Origin: Symbiodinium natans
Lineage: Eukaryota; Sar; Dinophyceae; Suessiales; Symbiodiniaceae
Length of the DNA: 64,000 nt
Assembly (NCBI GenBank): GCA_905221605.1
Contig: CAJNDS010002124.1
Location: 1,285,421 to 1,349,420, forward strand
Direction: 5' to 3'
How positions within the stretch are numbered: the stretch's first letter is position 1; every line of letters begins with the position of its first letter. The translations under genes were made by a program, and so were the position numbers. Shown here in pieces: positions 58,851 to 63,923 of this stretch. The notes below the pieces were generated by a model. That model was not told the origin of the DNA. It saw only the letters and a program-made list of their open reading frames with translations, and did no database searches.

Positions 58851-61800
58851 AGCAAAAAAAACAAACTCTTGTCATAATATGGCTGCTCCAAACGGTAAAA
58901 CCTACAAACCAAACGCTAAACCCTATAGACCCTAAAACCCTAAACCCTCAACCCTCAACCCTAAACCCTCAACCCTAAACCCTAAGCCAAGGATGGGATT
59001 AGCAGCACAGACTGCGTCTCCGGGGAGGGCCAAAGTGGCTGCGGCGTCAACGGGCCCTGGAACAGCGCTGGGCCAGCGTTCAACGACAACGGCGGTGGAG
59101 TGTATCTTGCTTAGACAGTTAGGGTTTAGGGTCTAGGGTCTAGGGTCTAGGGTCTAGGGTCTAGGGTCTAGGGTTTAGGGTTTAGGGTTTAGGGTTTAAG
59201 GTAACCTTCAACTTTGTTGGGTCCTCTTATCTTGTAGGAATAAGAGAGTTTAACCTTACTTGTTCTTTCGGTTCTTGGTGAGACGTAAGGTTTGCCACCC
59301 AGTGGACGAACGAGGCCATCTACATGTGGTTCTTTCCGCGTGGCCAGATCCCTGCGGACATAGACCAAGGGAACACCTACACATGGGGCCCGCCCTATGT
59401 GAAATTCCCCTTCACCAACTGTCCCTCGGACCAGGAGTAGGCCCCTGTTGCCTTTTTTGTTTTCATGGTTTAGGTTCCCGGGTAAGCCCCTTTTAAGCCA
59501 AAAAGCGCACGGCGTCTCAATCCTGGGTTGCCTCTTGGGTCTAGGACTGGGATGCTCCTCCCTTATACTAACAGTCCTTAATCGGGAATTATAGAGTACC
59601 CCGATTATCATCCCTCTAAGGATTGTCAGTATAAGGGGGGAACGTCCAAGTCTAGGTCCTTCTTGGCACTTCAATGATCAGCAGCTTGTGATCAACTTGG
59701 ACTTCTGTGGTGATTGGGCAGGTTCGGTGTTCCCTGGAGGGAATCTCGGTAGCCAAAGTAGCTACCCCTTTTTGAAGGAGGGGGGCAGGGGGGGGGGGGG
59801 GGAAGTTTGTGCTTGCCTTATACAAAGGAGCCAACCCCAAAAAGGGTGCCCTTATTCTAGTATGGGTACCTAAACCCGAAGCCCGAAACCCTAAGCCCTA
59901 AACCCTAAGCCCTAAACCCTAAACCGAAGGAACGAAGCTTGCATCGAGTATGTGCAAAACCCAGCCAACATCGAGGCACTCTCCGACGCTTACTGGGCGA
60001 TCAACTACGTGAAGGTCCTGTTTTGAGCTGATGCTGCGTGCCGATGTTGGCTTTGGGAGCAAGCTTCCCCGCCCCTATAAGTAGGTCAGTGTTAGGGATC
60101 CCTTTTTACTTTTTGGGTTATGGGCTTTCTTATATATGAACAACAAGGATCCTTTTTGCTTCCTAGGGGAACAGGGATTAAGATAAGTAGGTGTGCCTTC
60201 TAAGTGTGTGCTCGGTTTTTTGGGACGCCGCCCTCAGAAGTAGGAGTGGGCCCCCATGAAGTTCTGTCAACACCGAGTCAACACACTTGGCTATGAACTA
60301 TGCCTCTGCGTACTACTCACCAGCGCACTTCCAGTTTGTGAGACGCAGAGGACCTGGCTGACGATGGGGATGCCATCTTGGTCTGCGACCTAAAAAACCG
60401 AAAACACCCGTAACAAAAAACCCTTAAACAAATCTTAAAAATCCTAAAAAGCCTGAAAGCCTAAACCCCAAACCCTAAACTCATCGTGTGCGGCACGAGG
60501 CAAGGGCCAGAAGTGTCCTGTGCGATGTAGATAATCCAGGTCGCCGAGCCTGGCAAAGGGCAAACATGGACTTTCGTTGGGCTTCTGCCAATTTCATGGT
60601 TAATCTACTATGAGGGAAAATCATTAATCGTACTCCCTTACGGTCCCTATATGAGCAAGGGTCAAAACTATGGTGATTGCAGTGTTAGGACATTTGCATG
60701 CTGAAGTGTCAAAAACCCCTGTACATCGACGGGGAACATTGAAAAGCACGCCCCTTAAAACCCTTGTAAAGCAACGGGGAACACTGAAAAGCGACCCCCC
60801 CCCCCCCTCTCCGCCATTGCGCGACCTCGCCCCGACCTCTAGAGTTTTGACAGTGGCGTCATAAAGATATACCATAAGAATCAGACCCCCCAAAACCCTA
60901 TGCTTATTCGTAAGGCCCAGAAATTACCTTAAGCCCTAAACCCTAAACCCTAAAGCCTAAACCCTAAACCCTAAACCTAGACAAAAAAGCCCTGAAGCTG
61001 ATCTTGACAAGCACAAGCCTGCCGCAGATTTCCAAGACAGAAAGCCCAGGGGCTTTGGGGTTTGGGTCCCCGCAACCCTAAACCCTAAACCCTAAACCCT
61101 CTTTTGGCCGGTGGAACAGGTGTTAGGGACTAGGGCTGTGGAGTGGGATTTGTCCTCTTCGCTTCATACCGAACCTTGAACTATTCCCCGCGAAACCCTC
61201 CACAAAAGGAAAAGAGAGGCCAACAATAAATCTAAGGCTTCATACAGAGGATACAACAAAGCAAGCAGCTACTCAGATGCAGAAACCCTAAACTATAGAC
61301 TCAACCCTGGACCTAAACCCCCAACCCCCTAATATACGGGTCGGAATAATTACTATACTAGTATTTCTTTATGGTCCCTTTGTATACTATCAGAACCCCC
61401 CCCCAAAAAAAAACTCTTCTAACTATCAAGGCCCCTATATTACAATGCGCAATGCCCTAAAGTCTTTCCTTGCTGGTGCCAGGCGGCGGCTCCGCGGGAG
61501 GCGGGCTGAGGGTCTCACTGCGAGGGTTTAGGGTTTAGGGTTTAGGGTTTAGGGTTTAGGGTTTAGGGTTTAGGGTTTAGGGTTTAGGGAATATTACCTA
61601 CAGTTTCGTCAGGGGGTTCTGAACACTTTGAAGGCGGTCTGCGGGTTTAGGGGTTTAGGTTCGACATATTTATCGGACGAAGTGCGCAAGAAGAAGAAAG
61701 AGGCAAGGCATTTATGATGGGCTTTCGATGCCCTTGACGCTGCCTGGGACTCTCCTTACCTCCAGCCTTTATGGGTTTTGCCTACTACTTATGAGGGGTA

Positions 61801-63923
61801 CGAGTCTCCAAGGCGTCCCGAACCCGATATACTTGGGAACTCCCCTGAATTGAATTGACCAGTTGACTCCTGAACCCTAAACCCTTTACCCTAAATCCGA
61901 AGCCCTACCCCCCCCCCCCCCCCCCGCCACCCGGCCAAGGAATCGCCGATTCATAGACCCCTACTTGTCCCATAACAATAACTCTGATGCCTCAAAAGGT
62001 TTAGGGTTTAGAGTTTAGGGTTGAGGGCTAAGCCTCTCATGCCAACAACCCGGAAACCCCAATGGGCAGGAGACATCGGGGAGACCGTCTTCAGTACCTG
62101 CAACACACTTCTCGAGAAGCTTCCGGAGCCTCGGCCCTAAACCCCTTGCCTGCACCCTCAGCCCTAAAGCGTAAATCTAAATGCCTACACCCCGAACCCT
62201 AAACCTTGCGTACGCCATCGAACAGTTTCTTGAAGCTCTAAACTCTAAACCGGCTGGAAACCCCCCCAAACGCCCGGTGTTTAGGGTTTAGGGGTTTAAG
62301 GGCTTAGGAGGTTGCCCCGTGACCAACGCAAATACCCGCCCCTAATTCTAGACGCTAGAAAGCCCTGTACCCTTGAGTCCTAGATCGAACCAGGCCCTCA
62401 GGCTATCTAAATCCCTCGAGCTACAAACCCTTAATCCCTAAACCCAAAACCCCTAGACCCCGAATCAATCCCTGAAACCCTAAGCCCTGAACCCTAAACC
62501 CCTAATTCCCTAAACCCCTAAACCCCTAAACCCCTAAACCCCTAAACCCCTAAACCCTAAACTCTAAACCCTAAACCCTAAACCCTAAACTGGTGCAGGA
62601 GAACATCGACTGGGAGGAGGTTCGCGACCGCAACGAGGCCGACAACTCGCCACTGAAGGTTTGCCTGCTCCAGGACGCGCAGGGTCCTAAACCCTAAGCC
62701 CTCAAAACTGAAGCCCTAAACCCTAAACCCTAAACCCTAAGCCCTATACCCGAAAGCCTAGCCCTAAACCCTAAACCCAAGTGATAGGGTGGTTTAGGGC
62801 TTAGACCTGGAGGCGGTGGCAGAGGGTTTGAAGGGTTTTGGTCGTTGGTTTGGTTTATAAGCTATATTGGGTGAGGGTTTAGGGTTTAGGGTTTAGGGTT
62901 TAGGGTTTAAGCTATATTCCCTTTGTGGTGCTTTACTGTAACTTTAGATCCTTAGCTCTTTTGGGTGTATTGGGCTTTTTAATGAGGCAGCTAAAAGTGT
63001 GATTTTTTACTACCCTCCTAAGTGCAGCCAAGTTCCCCAGTTGCTTTTGGTAGTCCAGCAGGTATAAAAAACCTGTAAGTTTACTCCGTGAACCTTAAAC
63101 CCTAAACCCTCATCCTAAAACCAACAAGACAGGTTCTGGTCAGGGTACTGGACACCTAAGATTCTTGCTCTTGCGCGTGCAAAATGTTGGCAGATGTTCG
63201 AGGCGGGGGTGGGGGGGGGGGGTTGTGGTTTGGACTATCACAAGTCGTTCAGTCTTGAGACTTTCACCACACTAGATACGGGTTCAGAGTGTAGGGTTTA
63301 GGGCTTGAGGTACCCCAGGCTGCGCACTACCTCGTAGTTCACGACTAGCTGGGCCGCTGGGGCAATGTGGTTTGGGGTTTGGGGTTGGGGTTGAGGGGTT
63401 TACCCCCAAAAGCCAACCCTAAACCCTAAACTTACCCTAACCCTGAACCCTGAACCCTAAACCCAGGCGCATGAGGCATGTTTGTTCCACCTCCCCAATC
63501 TCATTTGTGAGAATTATCAGAGGCATTGAAGGGCCAAGCTAGCGCAATGGACCTTTTACACTCCTCAGAACAGGGCTTTCATGGATTAGCCCCAAACCCT
63601 CAACCCTAAGCCCTAAAGTCTAAACTCAACCCTAAACCCTAAACCCCAAGCCCTACACCCTAGACCCTAAACCTTAAACCCAAACCCTCAACCCTGAGCC
63701 TTTTTTTCTAAATGCAACCCTCAGGGTCCATGTACTTTATTATTACGTACTTGGGCCCTAAAGTCCCTAAATAGGAGGTGCTTTAAGGCCCAAGTATTCC
63801 CTATTTAGGTACATGGACCCTTAGGGCAAGTGTCTGAAGGAGAGCGAGCGGTATAACATCCTCCTGAGTGCGGTGCGCAGCTCCATCAAAGTGCTGCAGA
63901 AGGGTATCCAAGGCCAGGAGGAG
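36646..63923 (+). CDS. Dynein heavy chain, C-terminal part (multi-exon, 3' end outside window)
   Basis: Axonemal-type dynein heavy chain, the force-generating AAA+ ATPase of cilia and flagella. Exons joined in phase: 36646-36732, 37039-about 37072, 38161-38201, 39171-39214, 40370-40431, 41123-41175, 41780-41815, 42832-42892, 43981-44069, 44986-45044, 45650-45729, 46710-46762, 47203-47284, 53599-53624, 54672-54729, 56723-56759, 62070-62125, 62599-62673, 63840-about 63912. In order they give the family landmarks [142 protein letters not shown] and [19 protein letters not shown]. That is the end of AAA6 and the C-terminal region. About 360 codons are spread over 27 kb. Splice donors are mostly GA, then GT and GC. 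One short exon may be missing between 54729 and 56723, because the stretch after FGQFF is shorter than in the family. The last 150-250 residues lie beyond the window. Confidence 0.93.
36842..36990. repeat. CCCTAAA array at the 3' end of a dynein intron
   Basis: About 17 perfect units and then CCCTAGCCCTAAA variants. It precedes the ISLGQGQ exon. The same intron starts with a TTTAGGG array (36735-36780). Confidence 0.95.
37039..37072 (+). CDS. Dynein exon: ISLGQGQ
   Basis: Follows GCGAAG and reads [11 protein letters not shown], the hallmark SLGQGQ block. The donor is either GA at 37073 or GC at 37088; both keep phase 0 into the next exon. Confidence 0.85.
37398..37456. repeat. Long G-run
   Basis: An almost pure run of nearly 60 G (one T near the start) in the dynein intron 37073-38160. 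Length in the read may be unreliable. Confidence 0.85.
37961..38115. repeat. CCCCAAA block followed by CCCTAAA block
   Basis: About 12 CCCCAAA units switch to about 9 CCCTAAA units near 38052, a sharp border between homogeneous variants. Confidence 0.92.
38161..38201 (+). CDS. Dynein exon: [10 protein letters not shown]
   Basis: Follows CTCAAG. It ends at AAGAT before GATGCAC (GA donor). The direct repeat GAT reappears at the next exon start (39171), giving [17 protein letters not shown] across the junction, as in the family block MIxxGxKxGxWVxLAN. Confidence 0.82.
38498..38610. mobile_element. Family B element in a dynein intron
   Basis: TTGGGATGTTCGCCCCGTAC at the left and GCAAGGGGGGACATCCCAAC at the right. 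It lies in the dynein intron 38202-39170, together with a family E element. Confidence 0.8.
38826..38945. mobile_element. Family E element in a dynein intron
   Basis: TTGGTAGCCCAGGGGTACCC at the left and GGTTACGTGGCTACCAAG at the right. Internal GTGGTTCAAGGTTCCCTTAT as in other copies. Confidence 0.78.
39171..39214 (+). CDS. Dynein exon: GFWVLLANC
   Basis: Follows AACCAG. It reads [14 protein letters not shown] and splits the Cys codon before GCATCTTGG (GC donor). Confidence 0.9.
40126..40334. repeat. Degenerate tandem repeat, about 20-24 bp
   Basis: Roughly nine units of the form AACCCTTATAAAGCCTTAAA, with variable A-runs. Lies in the dynein intron 39215-40369. Confidence 0.85.
40370..40431 (+). 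CDS. Dynein exon: [13 protein letters not shown]
   Basis: Follows CCTGAG and completes ANCHL, then [15 protein letters not shown]. It ends at a canonical GTGAGC donor. Confidence 0.92.
41123..41175 (+). CDS. Dynein exon: [13 protein letters not shown]
   Basis: Follows CCCTGCAG and reads [17 protein letters not shown]. The donor GTTCGG repeats the GTTC found at the next exon start (41780). Confidence 0.92.
41780..41815 (+). CDS. Dynein exon: [12 protein letters not shown]
   Basis: A 36-nt exon after GTCACGAG. The GACC at its 3' end (GA donor) is repeated at the next exon start, giving KMTTEPPKG. Unusually, the array on its left is TTTAGGG, not CCCTAAA. Confidence 0.9.
41835..42043. mobile_element. 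Family A-like element with (TATC)n/(TA)n core
   Basis: GAGCCCTTAATTCGGGGACC at the left and GGTAAGGGACCACTAAGGGC at the right, enclosing (ATCT)n and (TA)n microsatellite at 41880-41985. It forms the start of the dynein intron after 41815. A left-end-only relic lies at 40922-40990 and a right-end relic at 13925-13986. Confidence 0.65.
42832..42892 (+). CDS. Dynein exon: [13 protein letters not shown]
   Basis: Follows GTGCCAAG. It contains the strongly conserved EPPKGLxANL block and ends before GAGGAAGG (GA donor), with GAG repeated at the start of the next exon. Confidence 0.93.
43704..43803. mobile_element. Family G element in a dynein intron
   Basis: CTGAATAATTAGAATAG at the left, AAAGGGACCCTAAGGGAATA in the core, AATTCTTCCGACCCC at the right. 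Confidence 0.72.
43836..43951. repeat. CCCTAAA array flanked by an 18-19 bp direct repeat
   Basis: About 16 perfect units between TCCCTGGGCTTGCTCTTCG (43816-43834) and TCCCTTGGCTTGCTCTTTG (43952-43970), which match at 17 of 19 positions. Confidence 0.9.
43981..44069 (+). CDS. Dynein exon: [16 protein letters not shown]
   Basis: Follows CTGCTCCAG and reads [20 protein letters not shown] and on through [10 protein letters not shown], the family's 'LLFSLCFFHAxxxERxKF' block. It ends before GAAGCCCC (GA donor). Confidence 0.95.
44843..44962. repeat. CCCTAAA array at the 3' end of a dynein intron
   Basis: About 17 perfect units ending CCCTATCCCTTGGCT, the same ending as the array of the preceding intron. 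Confidence 0.92.
44986..45044 (+). CDS. Dynein exon: [13 protein letters not shown]
   Basis: Follows AACTCAG and reads [19 protein letters not shown], the 'FGxLGWNIxYEFNxSD' block. It ends inside a Cys codon before GCGGCTCG (GC donor). Confidence 0.95.
45083..45238. mobile_element. Family G element enlarged by a T-run/G-run
   Basis: GTAGGGGCTTCAATACTCGT at the left, ACAGGGACCATAAGGGAATA in the core, TTATTCCTCGCCTCTAG at the right. A T17 then G-rich run (45122-45171) is inserted in the left half. Confidence 0.7.
45650..45729 (+). CDS. Dynein exon: [12 protein letters not shown]
   Basis: Follows CAGCAAG and reads [20 protein letters not shown] and RYLIAE. It ends at a canonical GTGAGGG donor that runs straight into a TTTAGGG array. 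Confidence 0.95.
46487..46662. repeat. CCCTAAA/CCCCAAA array at the 3' end of a dynein intron
   Basis: Starts with ACTCCTAA units, then CCCCAAA, then about 16 CCCTAAA units. Precedes the NYGGRVTE exon. Confidence 0.92.
46710..46762 (+). CDS. Dynein exon: ANYGGRVTE
   Basis: Follows CGTGGAG. It reads [18 protein letters not shown], the near-invariant 'NYGGRVTD' block. The donor GTCTGTA repeats the GTCT at the start of the next exon. Confidence 0.94.
47203..47284 (+). CDS. Dynein exon: [11 protein letters not shown]...YFIP
   Basis: Follows CCGCCAG and reads [20 protein letters not shown] then LPTYFIP. It ends before GAGGCCGG (GA donor). The following intron contains the 5.6-kb repeat element. 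Confidence 0.92.
47883..48241. repeat. Tandem array, 31-bp unit, about 11 copies
   Basis: Units contain CCCCCCAATACTAAATCACG then AGCCCGGGCCT. Some units are shortened (around 48031-48065). GC-rich, directly abutting the 55-bp array. Confidence 0.9.
48242..50554. repeat. Tandem array, 55-bp unit, about 40 copies
   Basis: Each unit contains CAAGCCCTGGTCCCTAAGAT, then a variable GGGCCCA or GGGTTCA segment, then GTTTTTGCTCCAAAGAGT and CAAATCG or GACATCG. The two variants alternate in places, giving a partial 110-bp higher-order period (for example 48840-49340). Open frames here come from the repeat; 55 is not a multiple of three. Confidence 0.95.
50555..53190. repeat. CT-rich region of large direct repeats (period about 0.9 kb, diverged)
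   Basis: 50558-51450 and 51468-52060 are nearly identical over several hundred bases, offset about 890-910 bp; the second copy has a small deletion near 51728. A third, diverged copy begins near 52726 (AACTGATAAAACACAAGAAA). The motif CTCTTCCCAT recurs five times (near 50886, 51772, 52190, 52634, 53028). Frames on both strands duplicate each other and are not convincing genes. Confidence 0.8.
53599..53624 (+). CDS. Dynein micro-exon: DGSLHSYRQ
   Basis: A 26-nt exon after GCGTGCAG that encodes DGSLHSYR and part of Q, bridging YFIP and YVQGLPLSE exactly in phase. The donor is GCGCCC. Confidence 0.85.
53677..53808. repeat. CCCTAAA array just after a dynein micro-exon
   Basis: About 18 perfect units, then directly TTTAGGG in the opposite orientation (53813 onward). 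An exception to the usual orientation at the start of an intron. Confidence 0.92.
53905..53990. mobile_element. Family I element in a dynein intron
   Basis: GGTAGGTAACCTTTAAACTT at the left and AAAAAAGGTTAACCTTG at the right. Confidence 0.7.
54672..54729 (+). CDS. Dynein exon: [16 protein letters not shown]
   Basis: Follows ATCCCTCAG and reads [19 protein letters not shown], the 'YIxxLPLxExPEVFG' block. The 3' edge is uncertain: GC donor at 54730, or a few codons further on. Confidence 0.88.
54838..54924. repeat. TTTAGGG array
   Basis: About 12 perfect units in the dynein intron 54730-56722. Confidence 0.95.
55464..55565. mobile_element. Family D element in a dynein intron
   Basis: GGTGGCGCTTTACTGTAACT ... 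CTTAATGAGGCAGCCAAAAG ... CTACCCTTAGTGCAGCCAAG. Third copy at 62915-63032, also in a dynein intron. Confidence 0.75.
55714..55768. repeat. CCCTAAT variant block
   Basis: About six CCCTAAT units between CCCTAAA units. Followed by two related segments with CCAGTCTGCC (about 55779 and 55829). Confidence 0.88.
56723..56759 (+). CDS. Dynein exon: [13 protein letters not shown]
   Basis: Follows AGCAGCCCAG. It reads [12 protein letters not shown] and ends before GAGGCAGG (GA donor). The donor region is duplicated in tandem just downstream. Confidence 0.75.
57065..57147. mobile_element. Family C element, left end lost, upstream of the GH16 gene
   Basis: Contains TCTATACTTGGGCCCTAAAG and AAGGCCCAAGTATATACTTT, and ends GGTACGTGGACCCTTAGGG. 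It lies about 100 bp before the GH16 start codon, so it may overlap the promoter or 5' UTR. Confidence 0.75.
57249..60026 (+). CDS. Secreted glycoside hydrolase family 16 (laminarinase / beta-glucanase type)
   Basis: Predicted to cut beta-1,3(4)-glucans outside the cell or in a vacuole. Exons: 57249-57336, 57446-57643, 57747-57962, 58070-58191, 58481-58558, 58670-58753, 58992-59101, 59290-59420, 59656-59740, 59930-60026; 1209 nt, 402 residues, phase kept at all nine junctions. Residues 1-20 form a signal peptide (hydrophobic [13 protein letters not shown]). A Cys-rich stretch with [10 protein letters not shown] lies at 79-88. The GH16 domain runs from about 105 to the end: [13 protein letters not shown] at 212-224, then the catalytic signature GEIDTIE, with nucleophile E235, D237 and acid/base E240. 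Later exons give [43 protein letters not shown] and [12 protein letters not shown] at 57249 is chosen because it begins the signal peptide. The gene lies inside a dynein intron on the same strand. A possible alternative last exon is at 60278-60361. Confidence 0.94.
57337..57445 (+). mobile_element. GH16 intron 1: family E inverted-repeat element
   Basis: A GA-AG intron of 109 bp. GAGA stands at the donor and again at the next exon start (direct repeat). The ends GGTGGCTACCC and GAGCTACCAAG, with the internal GGTTCCCTTAG and AAGGGTACAG, match the family E elements at 58562, 38826 and 25982. Confidence 0.8.
57644..57746 (+). mobile_element. GH16 intron 2: family J element
   Basis: A GC-AG intron of 103 bp. 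The direct repeat GCCCC sits at donor and acceptor. The body (GTCATAG...TTTTTAAGGGTACTTAAAC...TATTATCCC...ATGAACAAG) is shared with 12127-12233, and in part with 32655-32706. Confidence 0.85.
57963..58069 (+). mobile_element. GH16 intron 3: small inverted-repeat intron
   Basis: A GC-AG intron of 107 bp. The left end CTTCTTACTGGTTC and the right end GGTTCTCGGACAGTAAG are imperfect inverted repeats. No second copy was recognised in the window. Confidence 0.7.
58192..58480 (+). mobile_element. GH16 intron 4: composite intron with nested family C element
   Basis: A GA-AG intron of 289 bp with direct repeat GAT. A family C element occupies about 58209-58310. The remainder holds two copies of a motif like TTATGARCKCAGCRACTAAG (about 58400-58418 and 58461-58480) around a short CCCTAAA array, suggesting two rounds of insertion. 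Confidence 0.75.
58559..58669 (+). mobile_element. GH16 intron 5: family E element
   Basis: A GA-AG intron of 111 bp between GGG and GAG of the catalytic motif. Direct repeat GAGA. The termini GTAGCCCAGTGGTACCCTTT and GGTTACTGGGCTACCCAG are clear inverted repeats. It interrupts the codons just before the nucleophile E235. Confidence 0.88.
58754..58991 (+). mobile_element. GH16 intron 6: family E element plus CCCTAAA array
   Basis: A GA-AG intron of 238 bp with direct repeat GATG. The E-type left end TAGCCCAGCGCTACCC is followed by a run of about 32 C, then TTGTCATAATATGGCTGC, then degenerate CCCTAAA/CCCTCAA units up to the acceptor CCAAG. Confidence 0.8.
59102..59289 (+). mobile_element. GH16 intron 7: TTTAGGG/TCTAGGG array plus family I element
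   Basis: A GT-AG intron of 188 bp. A block of about seven TCTAGGG units lies inside TTTAGGG repeats (59119-59198). A family I element follows (AAGGTAACCTTCAACTT...GAGTTTAACCTTACTT, about 59199-59262). Confidence 0.8.
59421..59655 (+). mobile_element. GH16 intron 8: family F element with a family B element inserted in its end
   Basis: A GT-AG intron of 235 bp with direct repeat GTCC. Family F (AGGAGTAGGCCCCTGTTGCC...TTGGGTCTAGG) occupies the first part. A family B element (TGGGATGCTCCTCCCTTATA...AAGGGGGGAACGTCC, about 59548-59650) is inserted just before the acceptor TCTAG. Confidence 0.85.
59741..59929 (+). mobile_element. GH16 intron 9: family E element plus CCCTAAA array
   Basis: A GA-AG intron of 189 bp with direct repeat GAA. 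It has E-type ends (GGTAGCCAAAGTAGCTACCC and TAGTATGGGTACC) and an internal G-run, followed by CCCTAAA/CCCTAAG repeats to CCGAAG. Confidence 0.8.
60278..60361 (+). CDS. Candidate exon downstream of GH16 gene
   Basis: After ACCGAG the frame reads [20 protein letters not shown] then VRRRGPG and a TGA stop. It is phase-compatible with a GT donor inside the last GH16 exon (AAG then GTCCTG at 60015), so it might be an alternative C-terminus. It could equally be unrelated sequence. Confidence 0.25.
   Translation, partial: STHLAMNYASAYYSPAHFQFVRRRGPG
61334..61440. mobile_element. Family G element (reverse orientation)
   Basis: ACGGGTCGGAATAATTACTA at the left, TTCTTTATGGTCCCTTTGTA in the core, C-run/A-run, then AAGGCCCCTATATTAC. 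Confidence 0.65.
61659..61717 (+). CDS. Candidate terminal exon
   Basis: After GGTTTAG the frame reads [18 protein letters not shown] and TGA. Lys-rich. It sits in the dynein intron downstream of the GH16 gene, so it could be another nested fragment. Confidence 0.25.
62070..62125 (+). CDS. Dynein exon: [16 protein letters not shown]
   Basis: Follows ATGGGCAG and reads [18 protein letters not shown]. The donor GAGCC repeats GAG at the next exon start, giving [11 protein letters not shown]. It is separated from the previous exon by an intron that contains a complete GH16 gene. Confidence 0.85.
62599..62673 (+). CDS. Dynein exon: [12 protein letters not shown]...PLKVCLLQ
   Basis: Follows CTGGTGCAG and reads [20 protein letters not shown] then VCLLQ. 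It ends before GACGCG (GA donor). Confidence 0.9.
62915..63032. mobile_element. Family D element in a dynein intron
   Basis: TGTGGTGCTTTACTGTAACT ... TTAATGAGGCAGCTAAAAG ... CTACCCTCCTAAGTGCAGCC. Lies in the intron between the exons at 62673 and 63840. Confidence 0.78.
63723..63823. mobile_element. Family C element forming the 3' end of a dynein intron
   Basis: AGGGTCCATGTACTTTATTA at the left, TACATGGACCCTTAGGG at the right, hairpin core TTGGGCCCTAAAG / CTTTAAGGCCCAA. The next exon starts 17 bp after it. Confidence 0.85.
63840..63912 (+). CDS. Dynein exon: [20 protein letters not shown]
   Basis: Follows TCTGAAG, just after a family C element. It reads [20 protein letters not shown] then KGIQG, the 'QExxRYNxLLxxIRxSLxxLQKAIKG' block. 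The 3' edge is uncertain (GC at 63913 or GA near 63918); a TTTAGGG array follows. The rest of the gene is outside the window. Confidence 0.93.

Larger units (their letters stand above)
60362..62069. other. Intronic stretch between the GH16 gene and dynein exon 62070
   Basis: Holds CCCTAAA/TTTAGGG arrays (60934-60980, 61515-61588), two family G elements, and a direct repeat around ACGGGGAACA (60730 and 60774). One low-confidence terminal exon (61659). Nothing else recognised. Confidence 0.6.

Noticed and set aside
59189..59674. 161-codon minus-strand frame
   Set aside because: It is antisense to GH16 exons 8 and 9, whose + strand translation matches the enzyme family.
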